Shown in pieces: positions 26,165-35,108 of a DNA stretch of 64,000 nucleotides. The DNA comes from Brucella thiophenivorans (GTDB lineage: Bacteria; Pseudomonadota; Alphaproteobacteria; Rhizobiales; Rhizobiaceae). The first letter of the stretch is position 1. Each line of letters opens with the position of its first letter. Made by a program: the position numbers and the translations under genes. Location: the NCBI RefSeq assembly GCF_002252445.1, contig NZ_NNRJ01000016.1, forward strand, positions 1 through 64,000, given 5' to 3'. The notes beneath the pieces are model-generated. The model was not told where the DNA came from. It worked only from the letters and a program-made list of their open reading frames with translations, and did not search any database.

Positions 26165-27067
26165 TCACCCCCTGGTTTCGCGCGCGTTCTTTGGGGTGAT
26201 GCCATAATGTTTCTTGAACGTTTTGGTAAATTGACTGGCGTCAGGAAAGCCGCAATGATAGGTAATTTCCTTGAGAGAAGGTTGCTTTCCCTGTGTTTCG
26301 ATAAGAAGCCGGTATGCAAGTCTCAGCCGCTTGTCGCGAATGACTTTTGCCACTCCGCCATCTGGTTCGAAAGACCGATAAAGATGTGACCGTGAGACAT
26401 TAAAGTGCTGCTGGATAGACCGTGGTTTAAGTTGGGGATCGGTCAGGTTATCATCAATGTAGGCTAGAATTCGATGCCGCATTTTTGGATTTATTGCCAA
26501 ATTTTTCCCGAAACTTTGTTTCGAGCCGTTAATGCATGAAGTGAGAAGAATGAGCATTGCATCTTTGGCAGCAATAGTTTCAGTGGCGTTGAGCTTCGCA
26601 CTGATCTCAACCATCTCTTTTACGTAATTAAATAGTAAACATGTCGTTGGCGCTCGCGACTTAAGCACTGTTCCATGTAAATTTCGCCAACCTGTCAGCT
26701 TTTCCAGATCATATCTCGGGATGATAACTGAGATGCAGGTATCTTTCTCCAAGGTACTTGAAGACAAATGTGACAGATCGACAATGACGATATCGCCGGG
26801 ATGAACAAAAACATCCGTACCGTTAAAATTTCCGCGTAAGGTTCCTGTCAGAATTGTCTGGAGAACATAATGGTCAAATCCACTATGCAAAATGAGTCTT
26901 TTGTTGCGTTCGCGATTTTGCTTATTGGGGACTGTGCTGTCGACGGGCAGGGATCCCATCATTCGAGAATGCTGGGTTGTGTGAAGCCCCTTCGACAAAT
27001 CGTGACTGTGATGAATGCATGTGTGGAAATCGACGACGCTCGTCGATAAGCAGAGCTCTTTTCCCAT
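26165..27067 (-). CDS. AraC-family transcriptional regulator
   Basis: DNA-binding regulator of 300 residues. The C-terminal 100 residues form the double helix-turn-helix of AraC/XylS proteins: LKPRSIQQHFNVSRSHLYRSF is the first and LKEITYHCGFPDASQFTKTFKKHYGITP the second. The N-terminal part has a cupin-like sensing domain with GDIVIVDLSHLSS. Its base composition looks more AT-rich than neighbouring genes and the region upstream is strikingly AT-rich, so it may have been acquired. It lies downstream of betB in the same direction but is separated by 358 bases; whether it regulates the bet genes is unknown. Confidence 0.85.
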   Translation of the reverse strand: MGKELCLSTSVVDFHTCIHHSHDLSKGLHTTQHSRMMGSLPVDSTVPNKQNRERNKRLILHSGFDHYVLQTILTGTLRGNFNGTDVFVHPGDIVIVDLSHLSSSTLEKDTCISVIIPRYDLEKLTGWRNLHGTVLKSRAPTTCLLFNYVKEMVEISAKLNATETIAAKDAMLILLTSCINGSKQSFGKNLAINPKMRHRILAYIDDNLTDPQLKPRSIQQHFNVSRSHLYRSFEPDGGVAKVIRDKRLRLAYRLLIETQGKQPSLKEITYHCGFPDASQFTKTFKKHYGITPKNARETRG

Positions 27068-27425
27068 CTCAATCCAATTGGACCTTAATCATATTGTTTA
27101 GAAAAAAGTGAAATCGTAGTTTTCGCGTTTAAAGCGACCTTTCAAAATATATAAACCAAAATATTGATTCGCTACCAAAATATATATCTATTTAATATAA
27201 TATGTATTTTCTATTTAACTAAATAATTATAATTTAATGTTTGATTGTATTTAGTACAAATTTACTTTGTATAATAAAAATTCTTTTATTTACTTATTAA
27301 ATATCAAATATTCAGCGGATAAGAAGCTGGTATAGGGGCCGATTTCTCATCCGCTGCCGTGCGCGAAACTAGAGGCAGAATAGAAGGTTTGGGTAGAAGT
27401 TTGTCAACTACGGGCAGTGGGCAAT
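27068..27425. other. Strongly AT-rich intergenic region
   Basis: About 250 bases (roughly 27060-27310) are made almost only of A and T, with runs such as ATATATCTATTTAATATAAT. Neighbouring sequence is clearly more GC-rich. It contains no ORF of note. It probably holds the promoter of the araC gene and may bind nucleoid proteins such as MucR, which favour AT-rich DNA. Confidence 0.6.
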
Positions 27426-28889
27426 TCAATAGGGACTGTCGACTTTGCCCATTTCGACATAGACAGTTTTGATCTGGCTATAATGGGTCAATGCCGCAAT
27501 ACCGTTTTCACGACCGATGCCAGACTGTTTGTAGCCACCAAACGGCACTTCGACGGGAGTGAGGTTATATGCATTGATCCAGCATGTGCCGGCCTTGATC
27601 TGGCCAATCACCCGGTGCCCTCGCGCAATGTCTGCCGTGAATACACCTGCCGCCAAACCAAACTCGCTATTATTCGCTCGAGCGATCACTTCCTCTTCGT
27701 CCGAAAACTCCAGAATGCTCATGACAGGGCCAAAGATTTCTTCACGTGCAATGGTCATATTATCTGTGACATTTGTGAAGACTGTTGGTTCAATGAAGCA
27801 TCCTTTGTCAAAGCCCTGAAGCTTTGGAATTCCACCACCGCAAGCTAATGTTGCGCCTTCTGCTTTGCCCTTTTCAATATAGGACAAAACCTTTTCACGC
27901 TGTGCGGCATTGATGAGTGGACCCATTTGTGTTGCTTCATCCATTGGATCGCCAATACGGATTTTACGCGTGCGCTCAACAAGGCGTTCGACAAATATCT
28001 CCCGAACGTTTTTGTGCACGAAGACACGCGTGCCGTTGGAGCAGACCTGTCCTGTCGAATAGAAATTGCCAACCATCGCACCGCCAATGGCACTATCAAG
28101 GTCGGCATCGTCAAAAACGATGATCGGCGACTTGCCGCCAAGTTCCATGGTGACATGCTTGAGGTGTTCGCCAGCCTGCGACATGATCTTTTTACCGGTC
28201 GGAACCGATCCTGTTAGCGAAACCTTGGCCGTGAGGCGATGATTAACAAGTGCTGCACCAACATCGCCGAACCCTTGAACGACGTTGAACAACCCGTCTG
28301 GAAGGCCAGCTTCCTTATAGGCTTCCGCCAAAGCCAGCGCTGAAAGCGGCGTATTTTCCGATGGCTTGAATATGAAGGCATTGCCCATGGCGAGCGCTGG
28401 CGCAGACTTCCATACCGCGATCTGGATTGGATAGTTCCATGCTCCGATGCCAACGCAAATGCCAAGCGCCTCGCGACGCGTATAGGCAAACGAGCCACCA
28501 AGCTCTACGAATTCACCATTGAAGCCCGAAATAATGCCGCCAAAAAACTCGAGTGCGTCGGCTGCGGATGCTGCATCCGCAACAAGTGTTTCCTGCAACG
28601 CCTTGCCGGTGTCGAGCGTCTCAAGCTTGGAGAGCTTTTTGTTTTTATCGCGCAGAATTTCGGCCGTGCGGCGGAGAATACGGCCGCGTTCTACCGGTTT
28701 TAAAGCTGCCCATTCGCCCTGTGCCTTAAGCGCTGCTGCATAAGCTGCTTCAATAACATCGGGTGTTGCCGAATAGAGTTTTGCAATTTCGTCGCCCGTT
28801 GCCGGATAGAGAACAGGGAGCGGCTTGCCTGCCTTGTCTTCCACGAATGCACCACCGATGAAATGGGAGGCTTTGGGTTGAGCTTTCAT
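27426..28889 (-). CDS. betB: Betaine aldehyde dehydrogenase
   Basis: Oxidises betaine aldehyde to glycine betaine with NAD(P)+, the second step of choline oxidation, giving an osmoprotectant. ALDH marks: [24 protein letters not shown] (cofactor region), [10 protein letters not shown] (catalytic Glu), [16 protein letters not shown] (catalytic Cys) and [10 protein letters not shown] use ATG 28889 ([10 protein letters not shown]), preceded by AGGAG six bases upstream, giving the usual 487 residues; the upstream ATG at 28910 lacks a site. Last gene of the betI-betA-betB set; a repeat element separates it from betA. Confidence 0.95.
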   Translation of the reverse strand: MKAQPKASHFIGGAFVEDKAGKPLPVLYPATGDEIAKLYSATPDVIEAAYAAALKAQGEWAALKPVERGRILRRTAEILRDKNKKLSKLETLDTGKALQETLVADAASAADALEFFGGIISGFNGEFVELGGSFAYTRREALGICVGIGAWNYPIQIAVWKSAPALAMGNAFIFKPSENTPLSALALAEAYKEAGLPDGLFNVVQGFGDVGAALVNHRLTAKVSLTGSVPTGKKIMSQAGEHLKHVTMELGGKSPIIVFDDADLDSAIGGAMVGNFYSTGQVCSNGTRVFVHKNVREIFVERLVERTRKIRIGDPMDEATQMGPLINAAQREKVLSYIEKGKAEGATLACGGGIPKLQGFDKGCFIEPTVFTNVTDNMTIAREEIFGPVMSILEFSDEEEVIARANNSEFGLAAGVFTADIARGHRVIGQIKAGTCWINAYNLTPVEVPFGGYKQSGIGRENGIAALTHYSQIKTVYVEMGKVDSPY

Positions 28890-28910
28890 TCTGTTCTCCT
28901 CGAAATTCAT

Positions 28911-28968
28911 GAGAGTGCATCCCGAATTGTATGAAACTGTTGTCGGGATGCGTTCTAAAACAAATAGT
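28911..28968. repeat. Mosaic palindromic repeat between betB and betA
   Basis: Short copy: GAGAGTGCATCCCGAATTGT, then GTCGGGATGCGTTCTAAAAC. The CATCCCGA...TCGGGATG arms make a stem within the bet transcript. Confidence 0.65.
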
Positions 28969-28978
28969 TGAGACGCGT

Positions 28979-30628
28979 TTAGCGATCAGATACTTCCCAG
29001 CGTGGATTGATCCATGGTTCTTGATTGGATCGCGTCAACGGAGTACGGCCCAGAATATGATCAGATGCCTTTTCGCCGGTCATGATCGACGGGCCGTTGA
29101 GATTGCCGTTTGTGATGCGCGGGAAAATGGATGAATCCGCAACCCGCAATCCTTCGACGCCAATAACCCGGCATTCTGGATCAACCACTGCCATTGGATC
29201 GTCAACTGATCCCATTTTGCAAGTTCCGCAAGGGTGGAATGCACTTTCAACATGTTCACGGATAAAGTTGTCGATCTCGTCATCTGACTGCACATTCGCG
29301 CCGGGCTGGATTTCCGCGCCACGATAGGGGGCGAATGCGTCCTGTCCGAAAACTTCGCGCGTCAGGCGCACACAATGACGGAAGTCTGACCAGTCATCCT
29401 CGTGCGACATATAATTGAATTTTATGACAGGCTTGTCACGGGGATTGGCCGAGCGCAGCGTCACGCTTCCACGTGATTTGGAGCGCATCGGACCGACATG
29501 CGCCTGAAAACCATGCGATTGCGCTGCAGCTTTTCCGTCATAGCGGATGGCAACTGGCAGAAAATGATATTGAATATCTGGATACTCGACGCCTGCTTTC
29601 GAACGAACAAAGGCTGCGGATTCAAAATGGTTTGTGGCACCATCACCCGTTTTGAAGAACAACCATTCCGCTCCGATCTTGGCCTTCGAAAATAGGTTCA
29701 GCTTTGAATAGAGCGTGATCGGCTGCGTGCACTCCTGCTGGATGTAGACCTCCAGATGATCCTGTAGGTTTTGCCCTACGCCGGGGCGATCAGCAACAAC
29801 CTCAATGCCGTGTTGTTTAAGCTGGTCAGCAGGGCCGATGCCTGAAAGCATAAGCAGCTTCGGCGAATTGATGGATGATGCTGCGATGATGACTTCGCGC
29901 CGCGCACGAATTGTTGAAAACGAGCGGCCAGCCTCAATCTCAACACCCACGACGCGCTTGCCATCTAGCACGATCTTGCGCGCCAGCCCTTTGACTATTT
30001 TCACATTGGGACGCTTGAGCGCAGGTTTCAGATAGGCATTGGCGGCAGACCAGCGGCGTCCATTATGGATTGTCTGCTCCATCGGACCAAAGCCTTCCTG
30101 CTTCTCGCCATTGTAGTCGTCTGTGACTTCAAATCCAGCCTGCTGACCAGCATCGACAAAGGCTTTAAACAGCGGATTATCGCGTCGGCCACGTTGGATA
30201 TGCATCGGTCCATTGGTACCGCGCCAGCCATTCTGCCCACCATGTGAATTTTCCATTCGCTTAAAGTAAGGCAGCACATCGGCAAAAGACCAGCCCTGCG
30301 CACCACTTTCCGACCAGTGATCGTAATCGCGTGCGTGGCCGCGAACATACACCATGCCATTGATCGAAGATGAACCACCAACCACCTTGCCGCGTGGCGT
30401 AACCAGACTGCGTCCGCCAATATGGGGTTCAGGTTCTGTCGAAAAGCCCCAGTCATAGGTTTCCATATTCATGGGAAAAGAGAGGGCGGCGGGCATCTGG
30501 ATCAGCGGCCCAATGTCTGGACCGCCATACTCAATGACAATAACAGAATGTTGGCCATCTTCCGACAAGCGATAAGCCATAGCCGAACCGGCAGAACCTG
30601 AGCCGATGATAACGAAATCTGCTTCCAT
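28979..30628 (-). CDS. betA: Choline dehydrogenase (GMC family)
   Basis: FAD-dependent GMC oxidoreductase that oxidises choline to betaine aldehyde at the membrane. The FAD dinucleotide motif [18 protein letters not shown] is at the N-terminus, followed by GMC signature 1 ([20 protein letters not shown]) and signature 2 ([15 protein letters not shown]). The C-terminal catalytic His/Asn region is [13 protein letters not shown] and [18 protein letters not shown] start at ATG 30628, one base after the betI stop; the longer frame overlapping betI is an artefact. The 549-residue length fits the family. Confidence 0.95.
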   Translation of the reverse strand: MEADFVIIGSGSAGSAMAYRLSEDGQHSVIVIEYGGPDIGPLIQMPAALSFPMNMETYDWGFSTEPEPHIGGRSLVTPRGKVVGGSSSINGMVYVRGHARDYDHWSESGAQGWSFADVLPYFKRMENSHGGQNGWRGTNGPMHIQRGRRDNPLFKAFVDAGQQAGFEVTDDYNGEKQEGFGPMEQTIHNGRRWSAANAYLKPALKRPNVKIVKGLARKIVLDGKRVVGVEIEAGRSFSTIRARREVIIAASSINSPKLLMLSGIGPADQLKQHGIEVVADRPGVGQNLQDHLEVYIQQECTQPITLYSKLNLFSKAKIGAEWLFFKTGDGATNHFESAAFVRSKAGVEYPDIQYHFLPVAIRYDGKAAAQSHGFQAHVGPMRSKSRGSVTLRSANPRDKPVIKFNYMSHEDDWSDFRHCVRLTREVFGQDAFAPYRGAEIQPGANVQSDDEIDNFIREHVESAFHPCGTCKMGSVDDPMAVVDPECRVIGVEGLRVADSSIFPRITNGNLNGPSIMTGEKASDHILGRTPLTRSNQEPWINPRWEVSDR

Positions 30629-30629
30629 T

Positions 30630-31214
30630 TTATTTTCCCGCCGATAGCTGAACAGCGATGTAATCTTTAACCAGCGCAATTGCTGATGCTGCATTTGGTG
30701 AGTCGGCCCCCAATGCATGCCGGATATAAAGTCCATCAATCAGCGCACCCGCACCTTCGGCAATGCGGACCGCTCGCTTGTGGCTGGTGATTTGTTCAAG
30801 TGCAAAAACCAGATTGGAATGCAGGCGACGCGCATAAATGCGTAAAAGCCGCCTGGTATCATCCGACTGTTGTGCATGAACGTAGAATGTAAGCCAGGCA
30901 GTGATTGTTTCCTGCGCAAATTGTGACGCAGAAAAATTGACAGCGATGATTGCTGCAATACGCTGATGTGGGGATTCCGCGAGCTTTATTGCGGCGTTCA
31001 GGTCATTGCCAAGTTCGCGCAACAGATGACGCATGGTGGCGAGGATAAGCTTGTCCTTGCCACCAAAATAATGATGCGCAAGCGCTGGTGAAACACCCGC
31101 TTCGTGCGCAATCTGCGCAACGGTAACATCGAGTGAACCGCGCTGTCCGATTGTACGGATCGTGGCATCGATCAACTCGCGCCGCCGTAAAGGTTCCATT
31201 CCGATTTTGGGCAT
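30630..31214 (-). CDS. betI: TetR-family repressor BetI
   Basis: Choline-responsive repressor of the bet genes. The N-terminal helix-turn-helix is [27 protein letters not shown] (residues about 28-54), typical of BetI, and the ligand domain follows ([27 protein letters not shown]...GLYIRHAL). I start at the ATG at 31214 ([14 protein letters not shown]), which matches the usual BetI beginning; three more Met codons precede it. First gene of its operon; its own promoter overlaps a palindromic operator, so it should be autoregulated. Confidence 0.95.
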   Translation of the reverse strand: MPKIGMEPLRRRELIDATIRTIGQRGSLDVTVAQIAHEAGVSPALAHHYFGGKDKLILATMRHLLRELGNDLNAAIKLAESPHQRIAAIIAVNFSASQFAQETITAWLTFYVHAQQSDDTRRLLRIYARRLHSNLVFALEQITSHKRAVRIAEGAGALIDGLYIRHALGADSPNAASAIALVKDYIAVQLSAGK

Positions 31215-31247
31215 CATCATCATCCCGTATTAAAATCCATTGAACGC

Positions 31248-31276
31248 ATTTTAACTTTGATTGACTGTTCAATCAA
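31248..31276 (-). promoter_or_regulatory. betI promoter with BetI-type operator
   Basis: A perfect 8+8 palindrome, TTGATTGA-CTGT-TCAATCAA, lies at 31257-31276 and matches the known BetI box pattern. On the minus strand TTGATT (31276-31271) and TAAAAT (31253-31248), 17 bases apart, form a plausible sigma70 promoter that the operator covers. Binding of BetI here would block the whole operon. Confidence 0.8.
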
Positions 31277-31380
31277 TAAAAACATGGCTGAAAAAAGCCC
31301 AGCGATTTTGTCTGGCTTTAATTAGCTGAGGTCGGAACAGCAGACTTGCAGACGCTAGGCGCTCTGCATACATTCTGTGA

Positions 31381-31848
31381 ATGAGCAGAGCTTTCACCAA
31401 AGAAGAGGACGACGCGCCGACCGATCTCGGTGAACGTCCCGTCAGCCCGCATCGCAATCTCGTCACGCGTGAGGGTTTGAAGATGATTGAAGAAGAACTG
31501 GCCAAGCTCGCCCGCGAACTGGCTGAAGCCAATGTCGCGGGCGAGCGCTCCACTATTGCGCGTCTTTCGCGTGATCTTCGGTATTGGACGGCGCGACGTG
31601 AAACGGCGGAACTATCCGTGCCTGAGCCTGACAGTGATGTCGTGCGTTTTGGTATGACGGTTGAGCTTGAAAATCTCGACGAAGGCGGAACACGGACATG
31701 GACTATCGTCGGCGAAGACGAGGCCGATCCTGCCAATGGTAAAATATCTCACGTTGCACCCGTGGCGATCATGCTTTTCGGCAAACCAGTGGGCGATGTG
31801 CTGAAGATCAACGGCAGGGATTGGGAGATTGTGGCCGCATCAGTGTGA
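31381..31848 (+). CDS. GreA/GreB-family transcription elongation factor
   Basis: Transcript-cleavage-type factor acting on stalled RNA polymerase. The chain begins MSRAFTKEEDD, like GreB. It then has an N-terminal coiled-coil hairpin (LVTREGLKMIEEELAKLARELAEANVAGERSTIARLSRDLRYWTARR, about residues 27-75). The C-terminal FKBP-like domain includes TWTIVGEDEADPANGKISHVAPVAIMLFGKPVGD. The acidic tip of the coiled coil is weaker than in classical Gre proteins, so it may be a Gre-like regulator without full cleavage activity. Stands alone, convergent with corA. Confidence 0.85.
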   Translation: MSRAFTKEEDDAPTDLGERPVSPHRNLVTREGLKMIEEELAKLARELAEANVAGERSTIARLSRDLRYWTARRETAELSVPEPDSDVVRFGMTVELENLDEGGTRTWTIVGEDEADPANGKISHVAPVAIMLFGKPVGDVLKINGRDWEIVAASV

Positions 31849-31849
31849 T

Positions 31850-32842
31850 TTATAGCCAGCCCTTCCGGCGGAAGTAAAATAGCGGCAACAGCGCTGATGC
31901 GACCATCAGGCCAAGTGCCATTGGATACCCCCATGGCGAGTTCAATTCGGGCATGAACGAGAAGTTCATGCCATAGATGGATGCGACCAGTGTCGGTGGC
32001 ATGAAGCCCACGGCTGCCACTGAGAAAATCTTGATGATGGCATTTTGTTCAACGGAGATGAGGCCGACAATCGTATCAAGCAGAAAGGTGACTTTATTGG
32101 ACAGAAAGTCGACATAAGCGACAAGTGATTGCGCATCGCGTTCGAGCGACTTGATCCACGAGCGCGTATCTTTCTTAGTCGCAACGGGACTGTTGATTGC
32201 AGAAAGATAGACCAGCATCCGGCTCACACCGGCAAGACTTTCACGCATGCGCGAAAGAAACGTTCCCTGCCCACCGATCTGTGTGAGGATATGGCGGAAA
32301 TCCTCGGTTGTCATAGGCCGCGCTTTTGGCTGGCGTCGATAAATCGAATGTGATGCCGCATCAATCTTGCCAGCAACCCCTTCGAGAATATCGGCGAGAC
32401 GATTGGTGGTGGCTTCGATAATACCAAGCATGATCGACAGGCCAGAGCATTTGCCAGTGATCAGGCCATTGCCGGGCTTTGTCGCGCGGTTGATATAAAT
32501 ACTGACCGATTTAGGATCGGCATAGCGCACGGTTACGAGCCGCTGGCCGTAAATCACGAAGGTGACGGGAGCCAGTTCGCGGTGATCTAGATCGACAGCA
32601 TGTAAAATTGGAACAGTCAGATATTGTGCGCCATTTTCCATGTAAAAACGGCTTGATTCCTCAATCTCTGTCATATCTTCGCGGGTCGGAATGGAAATGC
32701 CTGTCCATGCTTCGACAATACGATCTTCATTGACGCCCGGGGCGAGCAGATCAATCCAGATAACATTATCAGGCAAGGGATTACCGGGTTCAACCTCGAC
32801 GCGTTCGAGATGATCTCCGTTGAGGCAGTAAAGATTAATCAT
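31850..32842 (-). CDS. corA: CorA-family magnesium/cobalt transporter
   Basis: Divalent-cation channel of the CorA family, 330 residues. The large cytoplasmic N-domain is followed by two C-terminal transmembrane helices. The signature YGMNF sits after TM1, and the MPEL loop lies between the helices. The start MINLYCLNGDHLE has only a weak ribosome site. A 16-codon ORF with a strong site ends 27 bases upstream, in the same frame, and may influence expression. The first gene on its strand; it ends one base from the stop of the Gre gene on the opposite strand. Confidence 0.93.
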   Translation of the reverse strand: MINLYCLNGDHLERVEVEPGNPLPDNVIWIDLLAPGVNEDRIVEAWTGISIPTREDMTEIEESSRFYMENGAQYLTVPILHAVDLDHRELAPVTFVIYGQRLVTVRYADPKSVSIYINRATKPGNGLITGKCSGLSIMLGIIEATTNRLADILEGVAGKIDAASHSIYRRQPKARPMTTEDFRHILTQIGGQGTFLSRMRESLAGVSRMLVYLSAINSPVATKKDTRSWIKSLERDAQSLVAYVDFLSNKVTFLLDTIVGLISVEQNAIIKIFSVAAVGFMPPTLVASIYGMNFSFMPELNSPWGYPMALGLMVASALLPLFYFRRKGWL

Positions 32843-32869
32843 GCAGCACCCGGTTGCGAATTCTAAAAT

Positions 32870-32920
32870 CTAGAGCAGTGTCAGTTTAACCGTCCAATCC
32901 GAAAAATCCACCGGAGTCAT
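32870..32920 (-). CDS. Candidate 16-aa leader peptide upstream of corA
   Basis: MTPVDFSDWTVKLTLL followed by TAG. It has a strong ribosome site, CAGGAG, eight bases before the ATG, clearly better than that of corA. The stop lies 27 bases before the corA start and in the same reading frame. In enterobacteria corA has a short leader ORF (corL) that controls read-through by magnesium; position and size here look alike, but relation is unproven. It could also be the remnant of a longer corA N-terminus. Confidence 0.4.
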   Translation of the reverse strand: MTPVDFSDWTVKLTLL

Positions 32921-33225
32921 CGTGTTACTCCTGAGTTTCAAGGCTATGACAGTTGCTCCACCTGCTTGGTTTTCTAGCCAGTTCTGGGAGACAGGCCAAT
33001 GCCCGCTACATTGCGCGATAATTGTTAACGGAATGCGGCAGTGAAGTTCGTCCATTCATTTAGTGCGTATTTCGATCTGATTAGTTGCCTTAACGCGCAT
33101 CACGAAAACCGTCTCACATGTTTCGGGAAGCGTTCTAAGATGAAGTTCCAGACATTGACGGGCTATAAAGTCGGGTATAACGCATCAAATCCTGTTGTGC
33201 GCGTTAAATAGAGGGGGCGGTCGCT
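32921..33225. other. Intergenic stretch between corA leader and MFS gene
   Basis: This divergent promoter region has no further convincing ORF. It contains one short repeat copy near 33091-33142 and no obvious riboswitch structure that I could recognise by eye. Promoters for both directions must lie here. Confidence 0.4.
33091..33142. repeat. Mosaic palindromic repeat, short copy
   Basis: Core in the inverted orientation: AACGCGCATCACGAAAACCG then CACATGTTTCGGGAAGCG and TTCTAAGATG. Confidence 0.6.
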
Positions 33226-34494
33226 ATGAGCCACACTAAACCTGTGCTCGTTGAGCCATTGATCGACGCCGAAGCTGATAGTTCACCGCAACCTTCTCCT
33301 CCACAAAAGCAGACAACAGCAATGCGTGTGCTTTTAGGGCTAAGCCTTGTACTGATCGCGGCCAATTTGCGCCCGGTGTTTTCAAGTGTTTCAGTGCTTC
33401 TGCCTGAAATCATCGAAGCTACAGGCATGTCGACAACGGCTGCAGGTTTTCTGACGACTTTGCCTGTGGTCTGTCTGGGTGTATTCGCACCATTTGCGCC
33501 AAGACTGGCACAGCGCTTCGGAGCAGAGCGTGTGTTGCTATTTGTGTTGATTGTCCTGACTCTGGGCACAGCAATACGAGGCATCGGCAACGCCGCCTCG
33601 CTTTATATCGGAGCGACTTTGGCCGGTGCGGCAATTGCTACCGGCAATGTGCTTCTGCCGGGCGTAGTGAAGCGTGACTTCCCTAAAACGGCAGCTATTA
33701 TGACCGGTCTTTATACGATGGCTCTTTGCGGTGGCGCCGCTGCCGCCGCTGGTTTGACAATTCCGATTGAACACATGCTGGGTGGTTCGTGGAATCTGGC
33801 ACTGGCTTTTTGGGCTATTCCTGCTGCACTGGTATTTGCGTTATGGTTGCCGCAGGCTTTGCGTACAAAACACAATGTTGCCCATTCGGGCTTCAAGGTA
33901 ATTGGGCTCTGGAAAGATAAGCTTGCTTGGCAGGTCACATTTTTTATGGGGCTGCAATCCTCCACCGCTTACATCGTGTTTGGTTGGCTGGCGCCGATCC
34001 TGCGTGAACAAGGTTTAAGCCCCGCGGCAGCTGGCGTGCTTGTCTCCTTTTCAATCATGATTCAGGTCGTTACCTGTCTTGCTATTCCCTCCATTGCCAT
34101 AAGACAGAAAAGCCAGAGCCTGCTTAATGTCGTGCTTTGTGCCAGCGCTGCCTTGCCGCTGATAGGTTTTCTCTATCTGCCACAATGGAGCTTCTGGCTT
34201 CTGGCCATTGTCCAGGGTTTCGGGCAGGGCGGGTTGATCGCAGCCGCCATGATGGTGATTGTCCTGCGCTCGCCAGATTCGCACACTGCGGCCCATCTTT
34301 CCGGTATGGCTCAATGTATAGGCTATACGCTGGCGGCAATTGGACCGCTGATTGTCGGCGTTATTCACACGGCAACAGGAAGTTTTGCAGCCTGTGGAAT
34401 TTTCTTTGCTCTGCTGGGGTTGGGGGCTGCGATCAATGGCTGGGGTGCGGGTCGCGCACGCTATGTCGGCGTGAAGGTCGTAAAACAGGCATAA
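33226..34494 (+). CDS. MFS transporter of the CynX/NimT type
   Basis: Major facilitator superfamily permease with twelve hydrophobic helices over 422 residues. The first helix follows a 40-residue polar, Pro/Gln-rich N-terminal tail and includes ANLRPVFSSVSVLLPEI, the mark of the cyanate permease (CynX) group. GVFAPFAPRLAQRFGAER after TM2 is the MFS loop motif. No neighbouring cynS or nitro-imidazole gene helps to name the substrate, so cyanate cannot be assumed. Confidence 0.86.
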   Translation: MSHTKPVLVEPLIDAEADSSPQPSPPQKQTTAMRVLLGLSLVLIAANLRPVFSSVSVLLPEIIEATGMSTTAAGFLTTLPVVCLGVFAPFAPRLAQRFGAERVLLFVLIVLTLGTAIRGIGNAASLYIGATLAGAAIATGNVLLPGVVKRDFPKTAAIMTGLYTMALCGGAAAAAGLTIPIEHMLGGSWNLALAFWAIPAALVFALWLPQALRTKHNVAHSGFKVIGLWKDKLAWQVTFFMGLQSSTAYIVFGWLAPILREQGLSPAAAGVLVSFSIMIQVVTCLAIPSIAIRQKSQSLLNVVLCASAALPLIGFLYLPQWSFWLLAIVQGFGQGGLIAAAMMVIVLRSPDSHTAAHLSGMAQCIGYTLAAIGPLIVGVIHTATGSFAACGIFFALLGLGAAINGWGAGRARYVGVKVVKQA

Positions 34495-34520
34495 AAAAAC
34501 CCCGGAAAACCGGGGCTATT
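34494..34520. terminator. Bidirectional intrinsic terminator
   Basis: CCCCGG pairs with CCGGGG around a GAAAA-type loop. A run of A before the stem gives seven T on the minus strand, so it mainly ends the 34539-34901 gene and can also end the MFS gene. Confidence 0.8.
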
Positions 34521-34538
34521 TGTTGCGGCAAGCAGAAC

Positions 34539-34901
34539 TTAAACGAACTGTCCGAGGCCGGGGATTGAACCAACCACTGCATCGACAGGTTCTGCACCTG
34601 CTTTTTCTTTGGCAAAGCGAATGGTTTCCTTGGCAACGCCGGAAATTTCGCCCATGCCGAGGCCAGCGCCCATAAGCTGGGAGCCGAGACCCATCACGCC
34701 GCCCATAAGACCGGAAAGTAGGCCGCCGCCCTTGACCTGCGCGATGGCTTCTTCAGCGCCCGGGAAAGCTGCCAGCAATTGCTGAACCTTATCAGCAGGG
34801 CCTTCCTTTTGCAGGAACGCCAAAATCATACCAACGGCTTTTTCTGCCGTTGCCGCATCAATGCCGACATTGGAAGTGATGCGCGCAATTAGTTCATCCA
34901 T
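34539..34901 (-). CDS. DUF2267-like/uncharacterised small protein (120 aa)
   Basis: The N-terminal half (MDELIARITSNVGIDAATAEKAVGMILAFLQKEGPADKVQQLLAAFPGAEE in pieces) resembles DUF2267/DUF937-type helical domains with an A-x-K-A-V and F-P-G pattern. The second half is Gly-rich (LLSGLMGGVMGLGSQLMGAGLGMGE) and weakly hydrophobic. No signal peptide. A ribosome site (GGGAGAGTCTC before the ATG) supports the start. Function not known; the assignment to DUF2267 is tentative. Confidence 0.7.
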   Translation of the reverse strand: MDELIARITSNVGIDAATAEKAVGMILAFLQKEGPADKVQQLLAAFPGAEEAIAQVKGGGLLSGLMGGVMGLGSQLMGAGLGMGEISGVAKETIRFAKEKAGAEPVDAVVGSIPGLGQFV

Positions 34902-35108
34902 GAGACTCTCCCGAAATATCTTACGTTTACGTAATATGCATTACCGCAGAGGCTTTGCAAGCTTTACTGGTTTAAAATATTGCGAATTTCTTGTTGGAGG
35001 GACGTTGAGATATCAATCTTGAAGCACAATTCGACTTATTCAGTGTTGCGTGGTGGTGGGTCTAGTATATCGTAACGGGAGCAAACCTTTTACGGAGCGA
35101 CATGCCTG

